Of a stretch of 64,000 nucleotides of DNA, positions 50,744-57,525 are shown piece after piece; position 1 is the first letter of the stretch, and each line of letters begins with the position of its first letter. The stretch is taken from contig SVLB01000004.1 of NCBI GenBank assembly GCA_015068135.1, forward strand, positions 24,043-88,042. Reading direction: 5' to 3'. The position numbers were made by a program, and so were the translations under genes. The notes under the pieces are model-generated. The model ran no database searches, had not been told where the DNA came from, and was given only the letters and a program-made list of their open reading frames with translations. The DNA comes from Oscillospiraceae bacterium. Lineage in GTDB: Bacteria > Bacillota > Clostridia > Oscillospirales > Oscillospiraceae.

Positions 50744-51748
50744 ATGAAAACCTATACTGTTGCTATTTTGGGCGCTACCGGCGCCGTGGGACAGGAAATG
50801 ATCAAAGTACTGGAAGAACGCAATTTCCCCGTGGGCAAGCTGATCCCCCTGGCCAGTGCCAGAAGCGCGGGCAAGACCCTGACCTTCCGGGGTGAGGAGG
50901 TCACCATTGAGCTGGCCTGTGAGGAAGCCTTCAAGGGCGTGGATATCGTCCTGGGTGCCGCGGAAAACGATATTGCAGAGCGGTTTGCCCCTGCCATCGT
51001 GGCGGCCGGCGCTGTGTTTGTGGACAATTCTTCCGCCTTCCGTATGGATCCCAATGTGCCTCTGGTAGTGCCGGAGGTCAACCCCGGAGATGTGAAGAAC
51101 CACAAGGGTATCATCTCCAACCCCAACTGCTCTACCATCATTACAGTCACTGCTGTGAATGCTTTGAATCAGTTCTCTCCCATCCGCACCATGACGGCCT
51201 CCACCTATCAGGCGGTCTCCGGTGCCGGTGCCCAGGGTCCTGTGGAGCTGATGGAGGAAGTGGATGCCCTTTCCAAGGGCGAAGCCTACGAGCCCAAGGT
51301 ATTCCCCTATCAGATCGCCTACAACCTGATCCCCCAGATCGGCGGCGAAAAGGAGCAGGGCTATACCAGTGAGGAAATGAAGCTGCACTACGAGGGCCGC
51401 AAGATCATGCATCTGCCGGAACTGAAGGTCAGCTGTACCTGCGTCCGTGTTCCCGTGGTGCGTTCTCACTCCATTTCCGTGAGCATGCATTTTGACAAGC
51501 CCATCACTGTGGAGCAGGCCCGGCAGGCCATTGCCGCCGCCCCCGGCTGTAAGCTGGTGGATGACCTGAACGCAAAGCAGTACCCCATGCCTTTGGATAC
51601 CACCGATCAGGACCTGGTGTTCGTGGGACGTATCCGCCCCGACCTGACCGATCCCAACGGCCTGTGCCTGTGGTGCTGTGGCGACCAGGTGCGTAAGGGC
51701 GCCGCTACCAACGCGGTGCAGATCGCAGAACTGGTGATCGGGAAGTAA
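50744..51748 (+). CDS. asd: Aspartate-semialdehyde dehydrogenase
   Basis: 334 residues. NADP-binding start VAILGATGAVGQEMIKVLEE, active-site Cys in SNPNCSTII (about residue 128), and substrate segments YQAVSGAGAQGPVELMEE and RVPVVRSHSISV. It makes aspartate semialdehyde, the branch point to lysine, threonine and methionine. Last gene of the T-box-controlled hom-lysC-asd operon; a long hairpin terminator follows. ATG with GGAGGGA upstream. Confidence 0.95.
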   Translation: MKTYTVAILGATGAVGQEMIKVLEERNFPVGKLIPLASARSAGKTLTFRGEEVTIELACEEAFKGVDIVLGAAENDIAERFAPAIVAAGAVFVDNSSAFRMDPNVPLVVPEVNPGDVKNHKGIISNPNCSTIITVTAVNALNQFSPIRTMTASTYQAVSGAGAQGPVELMEEVDALSKGEAYEPKVFPYQIAYNLIPQIGGEKEQGYTSEEMKLHYEGRKIMHLPELKVSCTCVRVPVVRSHSISVSMHFDKPITVEQARQAIAAAPGCKLVDDLNAKQYPMPLDTTDQDLVFVGRIRPDLTDPNGLCLWCCGDQVRKGAATNAVQIAELVIGK

Positions 51749-51767
51749 TCCTAGGATATAAAACAAG

Positions 51768-51899
51768 GCTGTCATCCTGAGCAAGCGTAAGCGCGTCGAA
51801 GGATCTTGGCACTATAGGACTGCATAGCGGCCCTATGGTGCGTAGATTCCTCGATTTCGCTTCGCTTCACTCGGAATGACAGCGTTTTTTATTATCTAA
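51768..51899. terminator. Long TGTCATCC-type hairpin, terminator of asd
   Basis: GCTGTCAT and CCTGAG (from 51768) pair with CTCGGA and ATGACAGC (to 51893), with imperfect pairing inside and a TTTTTT run after. AAGCGAAGCG-like words on both arms are typical of this intergenic repeat class in gut Firmicutes. Confidence 0.8.
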
Positions 51900-52032
51900 G
51901 TGCCGTGGTTTTATTTCAAAGGCTCCTGTGTGCCAAAAAAGTGCATATTTGTGCCATAATCGAATATGCTAATGGGGAATTTGTTGCGTTTTATCGGAAA
52001 AAATGCTACTATAGAGCCTGGGAGGTGCTGTT

Positions 52033-52911
52033 ATGAAATCTCGTAGCCGTGGAGTAGAGGTTTTGTGGGATTATGGGGTGATCCTGGCAAGCTGTGGACT
52101 GTATGCCTTTTCTTTTAACTGCTTTTTTGATGCCAACCGCTTTGCCATGGGCGGTTTTACGGGCATCTGTCAGATCCTGAACCGGATCTCCGGAGGGGTG
52201 ATCCCCGTGGGTACGGCGGTGTTTGTGCTGAATCTGCCCCTGATTTTGGCAGGCTTCAAAAAGCAGGGTGTCAAGCTGTTGCTTGCGACCCTGTTTGCCA
52301 TCACCGCCAGTTCCTTGCTGATCGACACATTGGGGATGGTCTATACCTTTTACCCCTTGGAGGATCCGCTGCTTTCCTGCATTTTTGGCGGTGTTCTGCT
52401 GGGCGTATCTCTGGGACTGATGCTTCGCAAAAGCGCCACCACCGGAGGAACGGAGCTGCTGGCCCGGTTGCTCAAATATAAATTCCGGCATTTGTCCATT
52501 GGAAGGCTCTGCCTGATCATCGACCTTTTGGTGGTTTCTGCCTATGCCCTGGTGTTCCGGGAGTGGCTGGGAGCTATGTACGGTGTGATCGCCATGGTCA
52601 TTTCCAGCAAGGTGATGGACACGGTGATCTATGGCTCGATCAATGCAAAGCTTGCGATCATCATCAGTGACCAAAGCCAGGCCATCACCCAAAAGCTTTT
52701 GGGAATGGAGCTGGGTGTTACGATCCTCAGCGGCAAAGGAGCCTGGACGGGCAATGCGAAAAATGTGATCATGTGCGTGTTCCGGCAAAACCACATTGCC
52801 GCCATCAAGGCCGCCGCAACGGAGCTGGATGCTTCGGTGTTTTTCATTGTCTGTGATGCCCGGGAGGTTCTGGGCGAGGGCTTTGGAGAGTACTCGGAGG
52901 ACAGCCTGTAG
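52033..52911 (+). CDS. YitT-family membrane protein
   Basis: 292 residues. Five N-terminal transmembrane helices (about 15-180, with GGFTGICQILNRISGGVIPV) form the YitT/DUF161 domain, and the cytoplasmic C-terminus is a DUF2179 domain (about 215-285, with TILSGKGAWTGNAKNVIMCV). Function unknown; such proteins are suspected transporters or sensors. ATG at 52033 with GGGAGGTG upstream. It stands alone between the asd terminator and an AT-rich island. Confidence 0.9.
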   Translation: MKSRSRGVEVLWDYGVILASCGLYAFSFNCFFDANRFAMGGFTGICQILNRISGGVIPVGTAVFVLNLPLILAGFKKQGVKLLLATLFAITASSLLIDTLGMVYTFYPLEDPLLSCIFGGVLLGVSLGLMLRKSATTGGTELLARLLKYKFRHLSIGRLCLIIDLLVVSAYALVFREWLGAMYGVIAMVISSKVMDTVIYGSINAKLAIIISDQSQAITQKLLGMELGVTILSGKGAWTGNAKNVIMCVFRQNHIAAIKAAATELDASVFFIVCDAREVLGEGFGEYSEDSL

Positions 52912-53001
52912 GTTAGTTACAAATTACAAATTAATAATTATAAATTAAGGACGGGGTCTCTGCCCCGTTGTTCAGCAAAACAGATTCTTGAGCGCATAGT
53001 C

Positions 53002-53044
53002 AGGCCGCATCCTTTTGCAAGAATTGAGCAAAAGGATGCGGCCT
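53002..53044. repeat. Perfect 17-bp hairpin
   Basis: AGGCCGCATCCTTTTGC (53002-53018) pairs exactly with GCAAAAGGATGCGGCCT (53028-53044) around a 9-base loop. No T-run follows on either strand, so it is not a standard terminator. It overlaps the coding remnant described next. Confidence 0.8.
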
Positions 53045-53045
53045 G

Positions 53046-53181
53046 GTTGTCATATAGTGGTCGCCTTTGGCGGTATGAATCTGCCCACAAAAACGGGCAG
53101 CTGAACATCATCGAATTGGCGAGAGTCTGCGACATCATCTGTGCTACCGCCTACAAATATAAGAGCTTTTTGGAGAGCTAA
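53046..53181 (+). pseudogene. Remnant of a small protein C-terminus
   Basis: From about 53046 to the stop at 53181 the plus strand reads WLSYSGRLWRYESAHKNG, then QLNIIELARVCDII and YKYKSFLES. This has the composition and helix pattern of a real small DNA-binding-type protein, but there is no start codon or ribosome site, and upstream it runs through the perfect hairpin at 53002-53044. I take it as the decayed end of an orphan gene. It was seen by direct translation only; family unknown. Confidence 0.4.
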
Positions 53182-53209
53182 AACAGGGAGCTGGTGGCTC
53201 ACTGCCTTG

Positions 53210-54483
53210 TCATAGCTCAATAGCACAAAGATTGTGCGGCTTAAATACGAAAGTATAGCCTTTTTTTCCCGCTGGCAAAGATGTACAAATACTGGTCAGC
53301 TTTTTAGCATATCTTGAGCCCCCATAAGGAAGCGTAAAGTATGCCTCGCCTGCAAGCCTTTCACCATCCATAATTATTACCTTAAAGGAGCCGTCTATAG
53401 ACGCTTTTACCGTATCATAAATCATCAAAGTTGCAGGCGTATAGCTGACAGTAGCTGTGATTGCACCAGTTTCGCTGGTTTTCGTTTCTACTATCTGGGG
53501 AGAAAGTCTAGAAAGTAGTTGGTCCTGCGGAAGTTCCTCAACAAGCTTATTTTTTGTTTCCTCCAGTTCACGCTCTAGACTTTCTACTGTCCTTTTGGCA
53601 TCGGCCTTTTGCTTGATATTATCTAACAACAGTGGTTGCGCAAATTGATTTGCGGCTTGTCGGAGTTGGGCGTTGGACTCTCTGATTTCTGCATTTTTGC
53701 GCTGAATATCTGCTGCAACGGCAACGCCGGCGGCAGGACCTGCAATAGCACTTGCTATACCGCCATGCACAGCCCAATCCGTTTCTTTGCCAGCGTATTG
53801 CGAATAGATAGCCTCTGTTCCTCTTAAAATCGTATCTGTATTGCCATCTAATTTTGAAAGCCGCGCACGTGCCATTTCCAGGCGATCGTAGCATTCTTTT
53901 AGACGCTTATCCAGACCGGAAAGATAGATGTATTTTTTACATAACTGCTCTTTGGCTCGCTCTTCCTTCTGCAAATCGAGAATTCTATTTTTTGTCTCTT
54001 GGCTGGCGACTGCTTTTCTTCGATCTCTTGCAGCCTTTTCGCCCTTCTCATATTTATCAATCAACACATCTTCGCTACATGTCATGCCCCTCTGCTTCGC
54101 AACGATCTTCATACGAGCAATGCCAGCCCTGTCTAGCGCAGAGATATTATTCTGAATACATGCAGTATAAAAAATTTCATCTTCATGCTCGTTGCGGAAT
54201 GCTTCCTCCATTTTGAATTCTTTTACCTCTGCCCTGTGTTCTTGAAGGAGTTTTTTTGCATTATGGTATAAAAGGAAACCGCCTAAAATGAGACTAGCCG
54301 CCATTACCAAAGCATAGGTAAAATTATCTACATCGTAGAAACCAAGGTATAAAGCTCCTGCTCCTAATAAGAAACAAAAACGGACAGGAGTATTAAAGAG
54401 ATAAAATTGCCTTTGGGAAATTCGGGAGGATATGGATTATAGTTGCCGTTTTTTGCGAAGTCGGAAATTTTGAATTCTTCCAT
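53210..54483 (-). pseudogene. Orphan coiled-coil membrane protein gene, apparently frameshifted
   Basis: The long frame ends at 53210 and is open from its ATG at 54310 (366 residues). Upstream sequence shows the gene really begins at the ATG at 54483 (AGAGG upstream) with MEEFKISDFAKNGNYNPYPP. After about 27 codons this frame runs to a stop, while the +1 frame continues as LFNTPVRFC and LLGAGALYLGF into the long frame. One extra base at the AAAA run 54403-54406 would join them. The joined protein would have two transmembrane helices (about 40-60 and 70-90), a long charged coiled-coil region (with NLQKEERAKEQ-type sequence) and a beta-rich end. AT-rich, no known family. The frameshift could be real or a sequencing error. 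Confidence 0.6.
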
Positions 54484-54524
54484 AATGAAACCTCTTTCTG
54501 TAGAATAAAAAGCTGTTCAGTGAA

Positions 54525-54596
54525 TCGTAGGGTGGGGGACCGCCTGCGGGAGACGAAACGTTGCCCCCCACGGGTTCTACCGTACAATTCTCGTGT
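54525..54596. repeat. Degenerate GTAGGG-type repeat
   Basis: CGTAGGGTGGGGGACC near 54526 and GCCCCCCACGGGTTCTACC near 54563 are the outer parts, with GAGACGAAACG inside. It lies between the two orphan genes on the minus strand. GCAACAGCCCC (54600-54610) just past it matches half of the terminator at 10964. Confidence 0.5.
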
Positions 54597-54613
54597 TTTG
54601 CAACAGCCCCTTG

Positions 54614-55453
54614 CTATTCTTTGTTTTGCAGATTTTTCTGCGCCATAATCTCTCGCTTGCTTTTGCCGCAAGAACAGGAAGATGTGTATGATGCGTTTGT
54701 TTTTCCGCAGCTACATTGCCAACCGTTAGCTTGAATCGGAGGGGAGTAGGAGACTGCATCGCTGCTAAGCCATTGAATAAAGTGGTTACATTGATCCTGG
54801 GTTAGCTCTTCATCCAATGCGGAATAACTGGCGATGTTGGTGGCTGCGTCGTATTTTCCCATCTGGATTGCTGTTATGGATGCTTGAGTGAGGTAGTCGT
54901 TGGTAAGGACTTTGTTTTTCAGTGTAAGGATATCTCCGTCTAGGTATTGGGAAATGAAGGGGTCTTTTTTGGCTGCTGCGACCATGCTGCTAGTAGACAA
55001 ACGAATTTGGTTTATGGGGAGAGGAAAACCAGCTTTCATACAACAAAGTCGATATTTGTCTGTTTTGTATCTTTGGGAGGTGGTTTTACCTTCTTGCACG
55101 TGAAAACCACCGGTGTGGATTCCACCCACGGTAGCACCTGTGTACACGAGCATGGGATCTTGTTTATCGTGTGCTGTATAGATAACGGGGTCCATAACCA
55201 ACATATTTCTTAACTCCGGAGCGCGAGAATATATTACGAGATTTCCATATCCTTCAAAGTCTGCAAAGTGGGCATTTTCTGCATCCTTTTCTTCTACTTG
55301 TTTTTTGCCAATGACTCCATAGTGAAATAGTGTACCAACGAAGCCAAAACATACAGATAAAGGCAGCATAATGGTAAAATCAAGACCGAGCATTAAACAA
55401 AATACAAAACCGAAAGCAGCACCAATATAAGAACCTGGATTTAGATCAAACAT
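54614..55453 (-). CDS. Orphan membrane protein with C-terminal zinc ribbon
   Basis: 279 residues from the ATG at 55453, with AAGAAGGAATATC upstream; the frame stays open further up, but only through a terminator hairpin. Two N-terminal transmembrane helices (about 10-25 and 28-48) are followed by a ~170-residue cytoplasmic domain of unknown type and a ribbon with GWQCSCG and SCSCGKSKRE. That ribbon is nearly the same as the first one in the protein at 1600-2109, 53 kb away. AT-rich. The gene has a promoter and a long structured leader ending in a terminator, so its expression is probably conditional. Function unknown. Confidence 0.68.
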   Translation of the reverse strand: MFDLNPGSYIGAAFGFVFCLMLGLDFTIMLPLSVCFGFVGTLFHYGVIGKKQVEEKDAENAHFADFEGYGNLVIYSRAPELRNMLVMDPVIYTAHDKQDPMLVYTGATVGGIHTGGFHVQEGKTTSQRYKTDKYRLCCMKAGFPLPINQIRLSTSSMVAAAKKDPFISQYLDGDILTLKNKVLTNDYLTQASITAIQMGKYDAATNIASYSALDEELTQDQCNHFIQWLSSDAVSYSPPIQANGWQCSCGKTNASYTSSCSCGKSKREIMAQKNLQNKE

Positions 55454-55473
55454 AAGATATTCCTTCTTTCTGT

Positions 55474-55715
55474 AAAATAAAAAAGTGCGGCAACCGAAGT
55501 TACCGCACTCAAAAACGCAACCCCGATTGTCGCCAAACAAAGCCCAAATAGAAAAGGATAACCTATTACCATCCGAGTGGAGTTGCGTTTTTAGCGAACG
55601 CAAAACGGATGGTAAATACAAAAGGGTATAGTATCCCCTTGGTAAAAAGAAATCCTTTCCTATATTCAGCTTTGTTTGGCAAGGTTATGATATCACACCT
55701 GTCCGCAAAAATCAA
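55474..55715 (-). ncRNA. Structured leader RNA with promoter and intrinsic terminator
   Basis: Reading the minus strand: TTGATT (55715-55710), 17 bases, TATCAT (55692-55687), start near 55680. The RNA opens with GCCAAACAAAGC (55680-55669), which pairs with GCTTTGTTTGGC (55543-55532), and the stem extends through AGGAAAGGAT/ATCCTTTTCT to about 25 bp. Inside are AAGGG/CCCTT and TTACCATCCG/CGGATGGTAA stems, the latter holding TTGCGTT/AACGCAA. After the main stem GTTGCGTTTTT can compete for the inner AAAAACGCAAC. Last is AGTGCGG/CCGCACT followed by TTTTTTATTTT (55509-55474), an intrinsic terminator right before the ribosome site. Confidence 0.6.
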
Positions 55716-55770
55716 TTTATTTCAGAAACTTCTGCCTTTTCGCTTTCCTTTTGGTATGCTATAATGCAAA

Positions 55771-55797
55771 CGGGACGTCGAGGGCGCCGTCCCCTAC
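55771..55797. repeat. GTAGGGGAC-type hairpin repeat
   Basis: CGGGACG and CGTCCC with an inner GAGGGCGCC stretch, ending CCCTAC: a right-hand half of the repeat family. Confidence 0.55.
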
Positions 55798-55838
55798 GAA
55801 TATGGCAATTCCTGATTTTGTTTCTGCAAGGGAAAAGA

Positions 55839-55886
55839 AAAGTGCAAAATGCAGATGACCGTTGGCCATTTTGCATTTTGCACTTT
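55839..55886. terminator. Hairpin between the island and mgtE
   Basis: AAAGTGCAAAATGCA (55839-55853) pairs perfectly with TGCATTTTGCACTTT (55872-55886), followed by ACATTTTTC. It is likely to end mgtE transcription on the minus strand, where CTTTTCTTTTCCC follows. Confidence 0.7.
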
Positions 55887-55911
55887 ACATTTTTCATTAC
55901 ACGGTTTGTCC

Positions 55912-57288
55912 TCAAATGGGCAGGAACATTTTGGCGAACAGGAAATAAACCAAAAGGGATACGGCATCTACGATGGAGGTGATAAAGGGGCTTGCCATGA
56001 CTGCCGGGTCCAGGCCGATGGCCTTGGCTACCAGGGGCAGTACCGCACCCACCAGCTTTGCCAGCAGTACCGTTACAAACAAGGCAAGGCAGACCACCGC
56101 ATCAATGACCAGGGTGATTTGGGGATTGCCCAAAAGCAGCCGGTCCACCAGCCAGATCTTTCCGAAGCACACGATGGCCAGAGCCAGACCGCAGATCACT
56201 GCCGTGCGGATCTCCTTCCAGATCACCCGGGGCAGATCGGAAAAATGCAGTTCTCCCAGGCTTAGGGCGCGGATCACGGTGACCGAGGACTGAGAGCCGG
56301 AGTTACCGCCCGTACCCATGAGCATGGGGATAAAGGCGGTCAGGGCCGCCTGGGCAGCCAATGCCCCCTCAAAGGAGGTGATGATCATGCCGGTAAAGGT
56401 GGCGGATACCATCAAAAGCAGCAGCCAGGGGATACGGTTGCGGAACAGCTCCCATACAGAGTTTTTCAGATAGGTCTTTTCCGAGGGCAGCATACCGCCC
56501 ATGATCTCCATATCCTCGGTTGCCTCGTCCTGAATGACGTCGATGGCATCATCGAAGGTGACGATACCTACCATGCGGTTCTCTCCGTCCACCACAGGCA
56601 GCGCCAAAAAGTCATAGTGGGCCAGCATGGAGGCCACTTCCTCCTGGTCGGTGTGGGTGTGTACGGAAATCACGCTGGTTAACATAATATCTTCGATGGT
56701 CTGCTCGTCACTTTCTGCAAGCAGAAGGTCCTTGACGGTGACGATGCCCATAAGGACCCGGCCTGTGGTGACGTAGCAGGTATAAATGGTCTCTTTGTCC
56801 ACGCCCTGACGGCGGATGCGCAAAATGGCCTCCTCCACAGTCATATGGGGGCGCAGGGATACGTATTCCGTGGTCATCAGGGAACCTGCGGAGTTTTCGG
56901 GATAGCGCAGGATCTGATTGATGCTTTTGCGCATCTCGGGATCTGCCTGACGCAAAATGCGCTTGACCACATTGGCGGGCATTTCCTCCACCAGGGCCGC
57001 CGCATCGTCCACGAACAGCTCGTCGACGATCTCTTTCAATTCGTTGTCGGAAAAACTCTTGATCAGAAGCTCCTGATCATCGGTCTCCATTTCCACAAAG
57101 GTCTCTGCCGCCAGCTCCTTGGGCAGCAGACGGAACAGCAGGGGGATCTTCTGATCCTCCAGATCGGAGAAGAGCCCTGCCACGTCCGCGGGATTCATGG
57201 TGATCAGAATATCCCGCAAGGTAGCATACTTTTTCTCCTCCAGCATTTTGACAAGGGCTTTTTCTACCAGCTCAAAACGCTCAGCCAT
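55912..57288 (-). CDS. mgtE: Magnesium transporter MgtE
   Basis: 458 residues, full length. The N-terminal superhelical domain (about 1-130) is followed by paired CBS domains (about 135-255, with YVTTGRVLMGIVTVKDLLL and FLALPVVDGENRMVGIVTF), a connecting helix and five transmembrane helices (about 285-455). The pore motif region has PMLMGTGGNSGSQSSVTVIR. Mg2+ bound between the N and CBS domains closes the channel. ATG at 57288 with AAGGAGG upstream. Its leader is structured, see the separate entry. Confidence 0.96.
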   Translation of the reverse strand: MAERFELVEKALVKMLEEKKYATLRDILITMNPADVAGLFSDLEDQKIPLLFRLLPKELAAETFVEMETDDQELLIKSFSDNELKEIVDELFVDDAAALVEEMPANVVKRILRQADPEMRKSINQILRYPENSAGSLMTTEYVSLRPHMTVEEAILRIRRQGVDKETIYTCYVTTGRVLMGIVTVKDLLLAESDEQTIEDIMLTSVISVHTHTDQEEVASMLAHYDFLALPVVDGENRMVGIVTFDDAIDVIQDEATEDMEIMGGMLPSEKTYLKNSVWELFRNRIPWLLLLMVSATFTGMIITSFEGALAAQAALTAFIPMLMGTGGNSGSQSSVTVIRALSLGELHFSDLPRVIWKEIRTAVICGLALAIVCFGKIWLVDRLLLGNPQITLVIDAVVCLALFVTVLLAKLVGAVLPLVAKAIGLDPAVMASPFITSIVDAVSLLVYFLFAKMFLPI

Positions 57289-57454
57289 AGGCGTACCTCC
57301 TTATTATTTTGTAATAAGGACCGATGCCCGGCATCCCCAGGGATGCCGCAGACTACTTCGGCCCGGTATATTGCCAGAACTGCCGGCATCCATAGGTTTC
57401 CCCCCTTTTTTACAATACTCCGTTTATAATATACCCAAATCCCCGGACTGTCAA
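57289..57454 (-). promoter_or_regulatory. Promoter and switch-like leader of mgtE
   Basis: Minus strand TTGACA (57454-57449), 17 bases, TATTAT (57431-57426). The ~130-base leader contains three copies of one 8-base word: GGATGCCG (57391-57384), CGGCATCC (57348-57341) and GGATGCCG (57336-57329). The middle copy can pair with either neighbour, a switch layout. A last hairpin, CCTTATTA/TAATAAGG (57319-57299), hides part of the AAGGAGG ribosome site. I do not see the conserved M-box sequences. Confidence 0.6.
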
Positions 57455-57525
57455 GCAATTCGGTTGCATAAAATGTCCGCTGCGACCGTCATCGCAGCGG
57501 ACATTTTGGTATGCAAGCAAATCGG

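Noticed and set aside
55474..55715. A retron or group II intron RNA
   Set aside because: The long inverted arms prompted the idea, but no reverse transcriptase gene is nearby, and promoter-leader-terminator-ORF order fits a cis-regulatory RNA better.
57289..57454. M-box (ykoK) magnesium riboswitch
   Set aside because: Expected by gene identity, but I could not find its conserved core sequences by eye. A covariance search would decide.
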